64,000 bases of DNA from an uncultured Sunxiuqinia sp. (lineage in GTDB: Bacteria; Bacteroidota; Bacteroidia; Bacteroidales; Prolixibacteraceae). This document shows positions 25,470 to 35,444 of the stretch, in pieces. A program made the translations under genes and the position numbers. The notes below the pieces were generated by a model that saw only the letters and a program-made list of their open reading frames with translations, searched no databases and had not been told where the DNA came from. Each line of letters opens with the position of its first letter. Position 1 is the stretch's first letter. The stretch spans positions 372,001 through 436,000 of the forward strand of contig NZ_OY782770.1 in NCBI RefSeq assembly GCF_963678245.1, given 5' to 3'.

Positions 25470-26189
25470 ATGGAAGAAAATCAAGGACAACAAATCGTAA
25501 GTATGCCCCGCATAGGAGAAGCAGCTCCTGTATTTAAAGCCGTAACTACACAGGGCGAAATCAATTTTCCTGCTGATTATAAGGGAAGTTGGGTAATCCT
25601 GTTCAGTCACCCTGCCGATTTCACGCCTGTCTGTACCTCTGAGTTTATGACCTTTGCAACCATGGAAGAACAATTCAACAAGGCCAATTGTAAGCTTGTT
25701 GGTCTTTCTATCGATGGACTTTACAGCCACATTGCCTGGTTGCGCACCATTAAAGAAAAAATTGAATACAAAGGAATGAAAGATGTCGAAGTAACTTTTC
25801 CACTCATTGAAGATATCACAATGGAAGTTGCAACCAAGTATGGCATGATGATGCCTGGCGAAAGTAACACCAAGGCTGTCAGAGCTGTATTTTTCATTGA
25901 CCCCAAAGGGATTATCCGTACTATTATTTATTATCCGCTCAGCTTAGGCCGTAATTTCGAGGAACTTTATCGAGCATTGATTGCCCTCCAAACCGCTGAT
26001 GAATTTGGGGTGGCAACTCCGGCCGATTGGCAACCCGGCGACGATGTAATCGTTTCCCCTGCCGGATCGTGTGGATCAGCTAAAGATCGGATGGAAGGGA
26101 AAGAGGAAGGTCTCGATTGTAAAGACTGGTTCTTTTGCACTAAAAAAATGGACAAAGAAACGGTGCTGAATAAAATCCTGAAAAAATAA
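25470..26189 (+). CDS. Peroxiredoxin, 1-Cys (Prx6) type
   Basis: Peroxide-reducing enzyme of 239 residues. The peroxidatic cysteine is C55 in HPADFTPVCTSEF; the C-terminal domain carries NFEELYRALIALQTAD as in Prx6 proteins. Extra cysteines in the tail (SCGSAKDR and DCKDWFFC) may act as resolving or metal-binding residues. It is 162 bases downstream of the cluster and has its own terminator, so it is likely separately expressed, though oxygen defence would suit an oxygen-sensitive pathway. Confidence 0.93.
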   Translation: MEENQGQQIVSMPRIGEAAPVFKAVTTQGEINFPADYKGSWVILFSHPADFTPVCTSEFMTFATMEEQFNKANCKLVGLSIDGLYSHIAWLRTIKEKIEYKGMKDVEVTFPLIEDITMEVATKYGMMMPGESNTKAVRAVFFIDPKGIIRTIIYYPLSLGRNFEELYRALIALQTADEFGVATPADWQPGDDVIVSPAGSCGSAKDRMEGKEEGLDCKDWFFCTKKMDKETVLNKILKK

Positions 26190-26224
26190 TCAGATCTCAA
26201 TCAGCTTCTGACTTCTGAAAATTA

Positions 26225-26266
26225 ATAAAAGGATTCTTGTTTTACCCTAAACTCGAATCCTTTTTA
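26225..26266 (+). terminator. Terminator after the peroxiredoxin gene
   Basis: AAAAGGATTC pairs perfectly with GAATCCTTTT across an 18-base loop, ending in a T-run. Confidence 0.82.
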
Positions 26267-26435
26267 TTGCCTTAATATAGCATCACAAAATTTTAAGTTC
26301 CCATCGGTGGTAGTCGTTTCTGAAGCGATCCTGTTTCCAAATCTAATACACAGGTGGTACCTCAAAATTGTCAAAGCAGAAATAAAAACACCCCTTAAAC
26401 TTATTTACAGGAAGCAAGCAATTCTTTTTGTAAAC

Positions 26436-26908
26436 ATGTTCTCTAAAAAAAAGATCTTGGGTTTTAAAGATAATCCATTTCGAAGGTTGAAACATTTCAT
26501 TATGGTGATCGGATATCTGGCGTTGCTTTACAAAACCATCTTTTAAGATTGGTTTGGGACATCAAATTTATTTGTCGTCTGGTGGGCTACATCGAAAGTG
26601 CCATCATTTTTGTCGTCACTTTTGATTTCGTATTGAGCCAAATAAAAAAGAGTAAAGAATTCAGCTCTCATTCACAATCGCCCGATTAGTCTTTTGTGAT
26701 TTGGGTGCTATTGATGGGCTTGTCTGCCTTTGTCGTCCGTCTGTTTATTGATCTAAATCTACTGGAAAACAATAGTTGGATTTACCTGGTGTATTTGACG
26801 ATTTTAGCTCAGTGGGTAATAATTATTGTTCCTTTTGGAAAATGGGTACACTTTCGTTATGGTTCCTTTGCCATGTATGTTGACAAGCTGATTAATTTAT
26901 CGAAGTAA
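26436..26908 (+). pseudogene. Decayed membrane protein gene, quinone-linked cytochrome b-like
   Basis: From 26436 one frame reads KKKILGFKDNPFRRLKHFIM and a hydrophobic helix to a TAA at 26544. A different frame, open from about 26549, continues with further hydrophobic sequence, is interrupted by a TAG near 26690, then runs through three more hydrophobic segments to PFGKWVHFRYGSFAMYVDKL and a stop at 26906. One frameshift and one nonsense codon thus break what looks like a single polytopic protein. The ends resemble the membrane subunit of NarI/QmoC/HdrE-like respiratory complexes, a tentative match. The fragment 26696-26908 might still be translated but is unlikely to function. Confidence 0.5.
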
Positions 26909-27227
26909 ACAATAAACTTGTGCCAATGTGAAATTTCTTTTTAAATTTTCGAGTATTACATTATCTGCTCTAAAATATTCAATAGTAACTCATTTGATTC
27001 AAAAACAAAATCTCAAATAGTTATAATTCTAGATTTTTAGTTTAAAACCAACGTTAGCTTGACCAATAAAACTCATCTTAATATCTTTGATATCAAATAT
27101 TTGTCATCAAATAGTTTTGTTGAAGAATACGGTGAGTTCTTTTGATTTTGACTGAGTAACTTAAAGATATACAATGATTTAACGGGCAGGGTTCGACTCC
27201 CTCTTTTTTTTGTTATTCAATGCACAC
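26909..27227. other. Intergenic region with a T-arm-like sequence
   Basis: AT-rich, no coding frame. At 27188-27202 the sequence AGGG-TTCGACT-CCCT has the form of a tRNA T-arm and is followed by eight Ts; 15 bases (GGGTTCGACTCCCTC) equal part of the tRNA-Val T-arm. No rest of a tRNA can be folded upstream, so it is at most a 3' remnant. Confidence 0.4.
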
Positions 27228-29303
27228 CTACTTCAATCTCCAAACCAACACACCCGCCGTAGGAATTAATTTATCTCCAATCAATATTTCAACATCATCA
27301 GAAAGATCCATTACATAATCCTCATTCGCGTAATTCATGGCGATTCCAAACCCATCCCGGTATTCGACAGTAATTCCTTCTGGATAGTTTTCAACACTGA
27401 TATCCAAACGCTTGTACAATTTTCGTAGGACAGTGTCTTCCAAATCCCCTTGATTACTATCGGCGCCAACATAGGTTACGGTGCCTTCACCAAGTTGATT
27501 ATATGTTACGGAAGCTTTCCCAGCATAAAAATCACCCGAGTATTCAGCCCAGGTTTCAGTTTCAGCATTCGGACTTAAAACATCTCCCCAACTCGTCCAG
27601 GCAAATTTCTCTTTGTCCATAGCAATCGTATCAGGAGCATAGGGTCTTAACAGATCATAAAACTCAATGCTACTTCCAATTAGCTCATAAATTGGTTCTG
27701 CGTGTTTTGCCTCCCACAAATGGCCCAATTCATCCTGAAGACCTGTGCGGCACGACATAATCAAGTTGCCACCGCCTTTCACGTAATCCGTTAGTTTTTC
27801 AACCAAGTCCAAACTCATTTGCTGATAAGCAGGAACAACAATCGCTGGATATCCCGAAAAATCCATGGTGTCGCGAATAAAATCAACCGGAGAACCAAAT
27901 GATTTTAAGGCTTTGTAATACTTCAAGACATGCTGCTCGGTGTCCCAAACAGTAGTCTGTTTATTTTGATTAATTGCAACGGTATTGTCCGGATCATAAA
28001 GAATAGCCGTTTTTCGTTTTAGATAATCTGCTGGAGTTTCTCCTAAAGATGATTTTCCTCTTAACTGCTTCACCTCTTCAATAAATTGCTGATATTCCCG
28101 CCCCCCTTGTGTAGGAGTTACGCCATCGGGGCCAACAATGCCATAGTGATACTGTTCGTAACCATAAATGGGAGCGCGAAAACGATAGGTACAGGTAAAC
28201 TGACTTCCACCTGCAAAAACATGCCACAACCACAAACGCACAGCTCCCGGAAGCGGCTGAGAATTAATTGTCCCCCAGTTCACCTGCCCGGGCTGTAGCT
28301 CCATCACGCCATAAACAGGAGTCAGTGTCCTGAAATAATCATTAGCCATTGCAATTCGAGAATACTCTCCAACGCGATAACCCTTGGAACCAATCCCTTT
28401 ATGATCGCCATACACCATGTAGCGAGTATAACTGATGAAATCCAGTTCCTTGCTAGCACCAATAAAGCGAGCGTCGTACATCGGAATGTAGTTCGTGGTA
28501 ATCCACTGCTCCGGACTGACGTAATCACGAATTGTTTCCGCCTGCTCATCTAAGAATGAAGAAGTCTCATAATCACAAAAACGACTATGATCCAAACGCT
28601 GATAAAGATTCATGCCCCATTGCTCGTGCTGAGGAATATTGATTTCTGAAAAATGACGATAGGTTCCACTCCAGAAATTAGTTCCCCAGGCATCATTTAA
28701 CGCATCGATGGTTTGGTACTTATTTTTTAGCCATTGGCGAAAACGTTGCTGAGCATCGTCTCCGTAATCAACATTTGAGTGAGGTTCGTTATCCAATTGC
28801 CACCCCATAATTCGATCATCATCGCCATAATGTTTAGCCAGCTCGGCAATCATCTTTTGAGCATATTCACGATAAAATTCATTCGAGAAAGAAGCGTGCT
28901 GACGTGATCCATGATCGTATTGTGTTCCATCTTCCCGGGTAATTAAAATATCAGGATGTTTGCGAACCAACCAAACTGGTGGTGTAGCGGTCGATGTACA
29001 CATAATGACTTTTAGTTGGTGTTTTGCGGCTAAACCTACGGCCTTATCCAACCATTCAAAATCATAAACTCCTTCTTCCGGTTCCAGCTGAGCCCAGGCA
29101 AATTCAGCAAAGTGAGTAAATTCAAATCCCATTTCCGCCATTTTCTGCAAATCCCTGTCCCATTGCGCTTCATCCCAATGCTCCGGATAATAGTAAGCAC
29201 CAACTGTTGTTAATTCTTCTGAAGGAAAATATCTCTCCGTTTTTTGGGCAAAACTGCCGCATGACCAGAATATCAATAAACCAATAAAGAGTTTCTTTTT
29301 CAT
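27228..29303 (-). CDS. GH42 beta-galactosidase, secreted
   Basis: Glycoside hydrolase of 691 residues that removes terminal beta-galactose, probably from galactan or arabinogalactan side chains. A Sec signal (about 19 residues) targets it to the periplasm. The TIM barrel opens with GAYYYPEHWDEAQW; the acid/base is E173 in WQLDNEPHS and the nucleophile E335 in VMELQPGQVNWG. The trimerisation-type domain follows (FSGYPAIVVPAYQQM) and a small C-terminal beta domain ends the protein. The acetylesterase gene lies 90 bases upstream on the same strand. Confidence 0.93.
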   Translation of the reverse strand: MKKKLFIGLLIFWSCGSFAQKTERYFPSEELTTVGAYYYPEHWDEAQWDRDLQKMAEMGFEFTHFAEFAWAQLEPEEGVYDFEWLDKAVGLAAKHQLKVIMCTSTATPPVWLVRKHPDILITREDGTQYDHGSRQHASFSNEFYREYAQKMIAELAKHYGDDDRIMGWQLDNEPHSNVDYGDDAQQRFRQWLKNKYQTIDALNDAWGTNFWSGTYRHFSEINIPQHEQWGMNLYQRLDHSRFCDYETSSFLDEQAETIRDYVSPEQWITTNYIPMYDARFIGASKELDFISYTRYMVYGDHKGIGSKGYRVGEYSRIAMANDYFRTLTPVYGVMELQPGQVNWGTINSQPLPGAVRLWLWHVFAGGSQFTCTYRFRAPIYGYEQYHYGIVGPDGVTPTQGGREYQQFIEEVKQLRGKSSLGETPADYLKRKTAILYDPDNTVAINQNKQTTVWDTEQHVLKYYKALKSFGSPVDFIRDTMDFSGYPAIVVPAYQQMSLDLVEKLTDYVKGGGNLIMSCRTGLQDELGHLWEAKHAEPIYELIGSSIEFYDLLRPYAPDTIAMDKEKFAWTSWGDVLSPNAETETWAEYSGDFYAGKASVTYNQLGEGTVTYVGADSNQGDLEDTVLRKLYKRLDISVENYPEGITVEYRDGFGIAMNYANEDYVMDLSDDVEILIGDKLIPTAGVLVWRLK

Positions 29304-29393
29304 AGTAGGAAATCGTTCGTTTGATTAATTTGTTGACCGTTTAAGCTCACTGATTTTCAGGAACCATGACTCGTCAATTTCAATGCTATCCAG

Positions 29394-30137
29394 TTACCTT
29401 AAGTTAGTTATCAAGATATTCTTCTTCTTTAGCTCTTCGACTACCATCTTTGCAACTACATGTGCACCAAAATTATTAAAATGAGTATTATCTTGAAGTC
29501 CTTCGGGGTAATTGGGGTATTCCCCCGGATCAAGACACATGTATAATTTACGAGACTCTTGAGGTCCCATTTCAATAACCTTCATTTCTGTCAGCAGTTG
29601 CAAGTCAATAAAAGGAACATTTACTGATTCAGAAACCATTCGGGTGACTAAAGGATAGAGGCCATGGGTATCGACCAGCGTTCCTTCATCATTAAAATTT
29701 CGTCGCACAACCGAGCTTAGCAAAATGGGATGTGCCCCTTTTTCTCCAGTTTCGCGAACGTATTTCTCCAGATTAGCACGATAAGTTGTTACGGGATTTG
29801 TATACCGATCGGGCTTACGCTCTTTTTGATCATTGTGCCCAAATTGGATAAAGACATAATCTCCGGGCTGTAGTTTATTCAACACCTCATCCCAGTGGCC
29901 TTCGCCAATAAAACTTTTAGAACTCCGTCCATTTAATGCATGATTATCGACAACTACCCCATCCTTGAAGAACTCCTGAAACGCCATCCCCCATCCGGTT
30001 TCAGGATATCTTTTTCCCGATTTATTAGCCATTGTTGAATCGCCAACTAAATACAAATGGATTTTTCGTTCTTCTGAAGATTTAAATGCACTTAACCCGA
30101 CACACATTAAGACTACGAATAAAAACCTTACTTTCAT
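29394..30137 (-). CDS. CE12-like rhamnogalacturonan acetylesterase (SGNH hydrolase)
   Basis: Secreted esterase of 247 residues. After a signal peptide, block I holds the nucleophile S34 in YLVGDSTMANKS; GRSSKSF and FGHNDQK are blocks II and III; DNTHFNNFG supplies the catalytic Asp-His. These match rhamnogalacturonan acetylesterases (YesT/RhgT, CE12), which strip acetyl groups from pectin. The pairing with GH42 supports use of rhamnogalacturonan I with galactan side chains. Confidence 0.9.
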   Translation of the reverse strand: MKVRFLFVVLMCVGLSAFKSSEERKIHLYLVGDSTMANKSGKRYPETGWGMAFQEFFKDGVVVDNHALNGRSSKSFIGEGHWDEVLNKLQPGDYVFIQFGHNDQKERKPDRYTNPVTTYRANLEKYVRETGEKGAHPILLSSVVRRNFNDEGTLVDTHGLYPLVTRMVSESVNVPFIDLQLLTEMKVIEMGPQESRKLYMCLDPGEYPNYPEGLQDNTHFNNFGAHVVAKMVVEELKKKNILITNLR

Positions 30138-30621
30138 ATACTTATAATTTTATGTTTTCTCTACTATTCGATAAAACTCTAACGTCACCACATCACAAAT
30201 CCTACTGATTTTAAAGACCTTAACCTACTCACTCCATATCAATTCAATTAAAAAACTAATAATTAAGCAAAACTACGATTGCTGGAAATATAAAAAAAAT
30301 CAGATTCAACGAATGTTTTATCCTGACATGACATAGAGGCCTGCAAATCGCTTCAACTTCGAAGAAGAGCGGAATTCACATTCTCCGAAACATAACAGTA
30401 GCAGTAGCAGTATACACCGTTAAATCAACTGTGACTCAATGGGCGGAACGACAAGCAAAAATACGATCAATAGCAGGAACAATTGGAATGAAGGTTCATA
30501 TTGATCAGCCTAAAAAAACTATACAGCTCTAGTTTAATGCAGAAAATACTATGGTTACTCAAAAAGCGGGCTGATACTATTCTTCTATTCCATCAGAAAA
30601 CGTTGCGACAAAAGCAAATCA
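30138..30621. other. 484-base region without a recognisable gene
   Basis: The first part should hold the promoter for the acetylesterase (minus). On the plus strand a frame without a start codon is open from about 30328 to the TAG at 30529 and includes the (AGTAGC) repeat; its translation matches nothing I know. No transposase, hairpin or promoter consensus was found. Confidence 0.35.
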
Positions 30622-31531
30622 CTAAAAATGACCAATCTCCTTTACAATTGCACTCCTCTTGTTTAGCATTTTAATAATTAAAGGATAACTAAAAACGGCA
30701 GCCAAAATAATTAATGTTCCGATGTAAAATCCCAACGACATGTATTCCGAATCCTTAAATATGAAAAAGGCCATTAGGATACCATAAATCGGCTCCATAT
30801 TAATTGTTAATACTACGGAGTATGCCGATAATACTTTCATTACATCAATGGACACAACGTAAGCATAAGCCGTGCAAGCAACACCTAAAACGAGCAACCA
30901 CATCCAATCTACGGCCGACGGTGCAGGTATTCCAGCGGAGAATCCACCTGTAACGATAAGTAAAAAGGTAATCCCGATAAATCCACTTCCCATTTCGTAA
31001 AAACTAATAACAACCGGGTTGTATTTAGGTATAAATGTTTTATTGAGTACTGTAAAAAGGCCGGCCAAAAATGCTGAGATCAAAGCTGTAACGATACCCC
31101 ATTTGTATTGAAAACTCGAATTGAAAAATTAAGTAAAGACCAATAAGGATAATGGTTCCAATAATTACCTCGAACCAAATAAATCGTCGTCGGGTAATTA
31201 TGGGCTCAAGTATACTTGTAAAAAGAGTTGTAGAAGCCATGCAACCTAAAGTGACCGACACATTTGAAATTTTAACAGCATGAAAAAAAGTAATCCAATG
31301 CGCAGCAACGATCAGTCCGACACCAAGTGTTTGCAATATGGCACGTGACGAATACACAACTAATCGCTTCCGAAAAAACAAAAAAACTCCTACAGCAACA
31401 AAGGCTATCAACATACGATACCAGACCATTTCGATAGCCGGCAAACTAATTAGCTTACCAATAATGGCTGTAAAACCTAAGATAAAAACAATAAAATGAA
31501 GCTTGATATGATTTTTTAGCAGATCGCTCAT
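30622..31531 (-). pseudogene. DMT (EamA) transporter gene split by a one-base frameshift
   Basis: Two overlapping frames make one normal ~300-residue EamA permease with ten helices. The N-terminal half starts at 31531 (MSDLLKNHIKLHFIVFILGF) and reads to LIFQFEF; the C-terminal half continues as QYKWGIVTALISAFLAGL to the stop at 30622. The join requires removing one base of the TTTT run on the minus strand at 31114-31111. Substrate is unknown (often amino acids or metabolites, export). Either the gene is recently inactivated or the base is a homopolymer sequencing error. An intact relative lies at 38051. Confidence 0.85.
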
Positions 31532-31733
31532 ATAAATAAATATTGAGTTTTTAAATGATTCAAGAGTGCTCCAAAATACACTTTGCCGATCAAATTAAAA
31601 ATGATTCTCACCTATCTTTTAAAAGCCGATTGAATAAAATCTTTAACTCAACCACATCTTTCAAGCAGAGATCACTTTCTTAAAATTAGTATTACTTAAC
31701 TTCTCTTAATATTTATTGTTATATATCATTCAT

Positions 31734-31741
31734 TATGTTTG
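31734..31741 (+). promoter_or_regulatory. -7 promoter element of the TonB/DUF4249 operon
   Basis: TATGTTTG fits TANNTTTG, with ATTT 19 bases upstream. Transcription would start near 31748, which excludes the in-frame ATG at 31735 and supports the start at 31798. Confidence 0.45.
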
Positions 31742-31797
31742 TATCGAATAAAAAAAACAGATCATTAATCACCATTAAACTTCTTACACATCGTGCT

Positions 31798-34185
31798 ATG
31801 GCGAAAATCTCTACGCTCATTCTTTTCATGCTATTTGCCCATGCAACATTGGCACAAACATTTACCATCAGTGGCTATATTACCGACCATCTGAATGGAG
31901 AACGCTTGCTAAATGCAAACATTTACGAACCGAATAACCTCAGGGGAACCATTTCGAACAATTACGGCTTTTACAGTTTAACCCTACCCCAAGACAACTA
32001 CACAATCAATTGTTCTTATGTTGGTTATCAGGAAAACTCATTTGTAATAAACCTAACTTCAGACACAGTAATTGATTTCAAGCTCCTCCCTCAGGTAGAT
32101 CTGGAGGAAGTTTTGATTGTGGGCCAGCAAACGGAATCAAAATTAAAAAGCACACAAATTAGCCGGGACAATATTTCGGTTGATAAAATTCAAAGCCTAC
32201 CGGCATTTTTAGGCGAAGCTGATGTTATAAAAACGATTCAGATGCTTCCCGGAGTTCAATCGGGAACAGAAGGAACAAGCGGACTTTACGTGCGAGGCGG
32301 CGGCCCCGACCAAAATCTAATTTTGCTGGATGATGTGCCGATATATAATGCCAACCATTTGTTTGGATTCTTCTCCGTTTTCAATCCCGATGCTATAAAA
32401 ACGGTTTCAATATACAAAGGTGGGTTTCCTGCGCGTTTTGGAGGCAGGCTCTCTTCGGTTCTCGACATCAGGCTAAAAGATGGCAACAGCCAGCAATTAC
32501 ACGGGAATTTTTCAATTGGACTCATTTCTTCAAAACTAAATATTGAAGGCCCCATTGTAAAAGACCAGACAACTTTCAACCTTTCGCTGCGGCGAACTTA
32601 TGCCGACTTATTAATGCGCCCGTTAATAAAATCCAGCTCTGGCGGTGAAGATGACGGCGGCTATTTTTTCCATGATGTGAACCTGAAACTAAGCCATAAG
32701 TTTTCGGATCGTAGCAAGCTTTACCTAAGTACTTATGCCGGAAAAGACAAAGCATTCTCAAACTACGACTACAGCTATGGAAGTGAAGATACGAGATTGC
32801 AGGAAAAGGAGAAATTTCACCTTGCCTGGGGAAATATTACAACGGCACTCCGATGGAACTACCTACTCACAAACAAGCTTTTCGTCAATACAACATTAAC
32901 CTACAGCAATTATTTATTTGATATTCAAGAGCACACGTCACAAAAAAATAAAACAACCGGAGAACGAGGCGATGAATACAAAATGTCATATAAATCGGGC
33001 ATTGAAGATATTGGCGCAAAAGTTGATTTCGACTACTATCCGATCCCGGATCACCGGATTAAATTTGGAGCTAACTTCGTTCATCATACTTTTAAACCAG
33101 GCATTATGGCTTATAAAGAAAGTTACGACAATTCGGCTGACATTGACACCACTTACGGCAATTCAAATATCAATGCCAATGAGTTTTACGCCTATATTGA
33201 AGACAACTTCGAGATCAACAGAAAACTAAGCGTCAATCTCGGGCTTCATGCTTCGGGGTTTAACGTCGATGGAGAGTTTTACTCATCGCTACAACCACGA
33301 ATATCGGCAAGATATTTAGCCAATGACCGCCTATCGTTTAAAGCTGCCTATTCAAAAATGAATCAGTACATTCATTTATTATCTTCGGCAACAATCAGCC
33401 TCCCGACTGACTTGTGGCTTCCAACAACGAAAAAAGTAAAACCACAAAACGCCCATCAGTTTTCGGTTGGCACAGTATACCAGTTAAAAAAAGGAATCGA
33501 CTTCAGTGTAGAAGGCTTTTACAAATCGATGGACAATTTATTGGAATACAAAGATGGAGCCTCTTACATCGGAACATCTACCGGATGGCAGGAAAAAGTT
33601 GAAATGGGAAAAGGTTGGTCCTATGGCACCGAGTTACTACTACAAAAAACAACCGGGAAAACAACGGGCTGGATTGGATACACCTTATCGTGGGCAGACC
33701 GACAATTCGAAAACCTCAACTTTGGCAAAAAATTCAGTGCTCGCTACGATCGCCGTCACGATGTTAGCTTCGTCATGACTCATCGTTTTTCAGACCAGTT
33801 TGACATTGGCCTGACTTGGGTTTATGGAACAGGAAATGCAGTCACTCTTCCAACACAAGCTGTTTCATCACCAACAATCCCTTTTTATAATAACTATTAT
33901 TCCGCCGATTCTCGGAATTATGAATACTATGGAAAACGAAACAACTACCGCACGCCCTCTTATCACCGAATGGATGTGGGTTTTAACTTCCATAAGAAGA
34001 AGAAACATGGAATACGCACCTGGAACATCAGCTTCTACAATGTGTACTCCAGACAAAACCCTTTCTTCCTGTTTTTCGACGAATCAACCAACAACGATTT
34101 TCAGCAAACAGGCAATACTAAATTATTGAAGCAACTCAGCTTATTCCCAATCATTCCATCATTCTCGTATAGTTTCAAATTTTAA
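31798..34185 (+). CDS. TonB-dependent receptor with carboxypeptidase-like N-terminal domain
   Basis: Outer-membrane receptor of about 795 residues. Signal peptide MAKISTLILFMLFAHATLA, then a CarboxypepD_reg-like domain (SGYITDHLNGERLLNANIYE), a plug domain with GLYVRGGGPDQNLILLDDVP, and a beta-barrel ending in FSYSFKF. The start at 31798 gives a proper signal peptide, while 31735 would add 21 basic residues and overlaps the promoter. It is followed 10 bases later by a DUF4249 lipoprotein, the usual partner for this receptor class. The ligand is unknown; these pairs are not SusC/D. Confidence 0.9.
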   Translation: MAKISTLILFMLFAHATLAQTFTISGYITDHLNGERLLNANIYEPNNLRGTISNNYGFYSLTLPQDNYTINCSYVGYQENSFVINLTSDTVIDFKLLPQVDLEEVLIVGQQTESKLKSTQISRDNISVDKIQSLPAFLGEADVIKTIQMLPGVQSGTEGTSGLYVRGGGPDQNLILLDDVPIYNANHLFGFFSVFNPDAIKTVSIYKGGFPARFGGRLSSVLDIRLKDGNSQQLHGNFSIGLISSKLNIEGPIVKDQTTFNLSLRRTYADLLMRPLIKSSSGGEDDGGYFFHDVNLKLSHKFSDRSKLYLSTYAGKDKAFSNYDYSYGSEDTRLQEKEKFHLAWGNITTALRWNYLLTNKLFVNTTLTYSNYLFDIQEHTSQKNKTTGERGDEYKMSYKSGIEDIGAKVDFDYYPIPDHRIKFGANFVHHTFKPGIMAYKESYDNSADIDTTYGNSNINANEFYAYIEDNFEINRKLSVNLGLHASGFNVDGEFYSSLQPRISARYLANDRLSFKAAYSKMNQYIHLLSSATISLPTDLWLPTTKKVKPQNAHQFSVGTVYQLKKGIDFSVEGFYKSMDNLLEYKDGASYIGTSTGWQEKVEMGKGWSYGTELLLQKTTGKTTGWIGYTLSWADRQFENLNFGKKFSARYDRRHDVSFVMTHRFSDQFDIGLTWVYGTGNAVTLPTQAVSSPTIPFYNNYYSADSRNYEYYGKRNNYRTPSYHRMDVGFNFHKKKKHGIRTWNISFYNVYSRQNPFFLFFDESTNNDFQQTGNTKLLKQLSLFPIIPSFSYSFKF

Positions 34186-34195
34186 TTGAGTAATC

Positions 34196-35200
34196 ATGAA
34201 AAAATATATTCTCCCCACATTAGTATTGGCTAGTCTTTTTATTGCCTCCTGTACAAAAACAATCGATTTTAAAGAAGGAGATACTGATCAGAAAATTGTT
34301 CTTAATAGTATAATGTGCCCCGACAGCACCTTTAAGGTTAGGGTTACCAAAAGTCAATCAGTGCTGCGCGACTTTTACTTCGAGCTGGTAAAAAACGCAC
34401 AGGTCTCGCTGCTTGAAGATGGCAATAAAGTTGGACAGGCAAAGGAAGAAAGTGGTTACTATCAGATCGCAGATTTTAAACCGCAAGCAGGAAAAAACTA
34501 TCAACTAGAAGTAATCGCCGGCGACAAAATAATTACTGCCGAAACAAATATTCCCAATCCCGTTGAAATCATTGAAACAGACACCTCAACAGTAGAAAAT
34601 GACTGGGGAAACAAATCATTAGATCTTAAAATAAAGTTTCGGGATTCTCCAAACGAAGACTACTATAGAATTTCAATTTCTCGGGAGTATCTTTATCGAT
34701 ACAAATATGACTATGACTATGACTATGACTCGTCAACCTATATTCTCCAAAACTCGCCAGTGTACATTTACCCAGACGATCCGGTTTTTACAAATTTATA
34801 TAGCAACTTTGGTGGAGATGAAATGGACATGGGACCTAGAAATGATTACAACATCTTCTCAGACGACTTTTTTAATGGAAAAGACTACAGTATTCATCTT
34901 AAGCTTAATTCCAGTTTTTATGCCAATGATAATATGATTTACGAGAAATATATTATTCATTTTCAAAAGCTTTCAAAAGATATGTTCTACTTTTTGAAAT
35001 ACCTCAATTTATACGACTACTATCGAGATGATCCGTTCTCGGAGCCAGTACAGGTATACTCGAATGTGATAGAGGGTGCAGGAATTGTTGCCGGATTCGA
35101 TGACAGCTCTCCGCTGGTGGTTGAAAAAATTTACCAACCTTTTTCCATGGACACTATTCAGCCCGAAACATCGGGATATGGAGGCGGATATCATTATTGA
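34196..35200 (+). CDS. DUF4249 lipoprotein
   Basis: A 334-residue surface or periplasmic lipoprotein (lipobox FIASC near residue 19). DUF4249 features include the N-terminal KIVLNSIMCPDSTFKVRVTK and a carboxypeptidase-like beta domain (QAGKNYQLEVIAGDKIITAE). A Tyr-Asp repeat around residues 171-178 comes from a DNA hexamer repeat. It is co-transcribed with the TonB receptor and probably forms its extracellular lid or binding partner by analogy with SusD, which is inference. Confidence 0.85.
   Translation: MKKYILPTLVLASLFIASCTKTIDFKEGDTDQKIVLNSIMCPDSTFKVRVTKSQSVLRDFYFELVKNAQVSLLEDGNKVGQAKEESGYYQIADFKPQAGKNYQLEVIAGDKIITAETNIPNPVEIIETDTSTVENDWGNKSLDLKIKFRDSPNEDYYRISISREYLYRYKYDYDYDYDSSTYILQNSPVYIYPDDPVFTNLYSNFGGDEMDMGPRNDYNIFSDDFFNGKDYSIHLKLNSSFYANDNMIYEKYIIHFQKLSKDMFYFLKYLNLYDYYRDDPFSEPVQVYSNVIEGAGIVAGFDDSSPLVVEKIYQPFSMDTIQPETSGYGGGYHY
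34706..34729 (+). repeat. Hexanucleotide tandem repeat (TATGAC)x4
   Basis: Four perfect copies in frame within the DUF4249 gene, encoding (YD)4. Copy changes would add or remove Tyr-Asp pairs without frameshift. Confidence 0.9.
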
Positions 35201-35362
35201 AGGAATTAAATAATGCCTGTGTGGATCGGCTTTGAGACAACAGACTCACCCCAATACCAGATAAAGACGCACAAAAAAGATATGAGCTCTTCCTATGGTG
35301 GAATGGTTTCATAAATCTCAAAAACAAGTCTAAAATAGCACATTCAAGATTAGCGATCTATT

Positions 35363-35398
35363 ACCCTACCCAACAGATAACAAGTAGGGTTTCTTTTG
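35363..35398 (+). terminator. Probable terminator of the TonB/DUF4249 operon
   Basis: ACCCTAC pairs with GTAGGGT over a 14-base loop, followed by a T-rich tract. The 160 bases between the operon and this hairpin hold no recognisable feature. Confidence 0.6.
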
Positions 35399-35444
35399 CT
35401 TTTACCCAGATTAAATTTCTTGATAACATTCCCTAATCTCCCGC

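Noticed and set aside
30328-30531. Open frame without a start codon, with an AGTAGC repeat
   Set aside because: No start, no family resemblance; too short and isolated to call as coding or as a named remnant.
31735-31797. Upstream start codon for the TonB receptor at 31735
   Set aside because: It overlaps the predicted -7 promoter element and precedes the signal peptide with a basic stretch; 31798 fits better.
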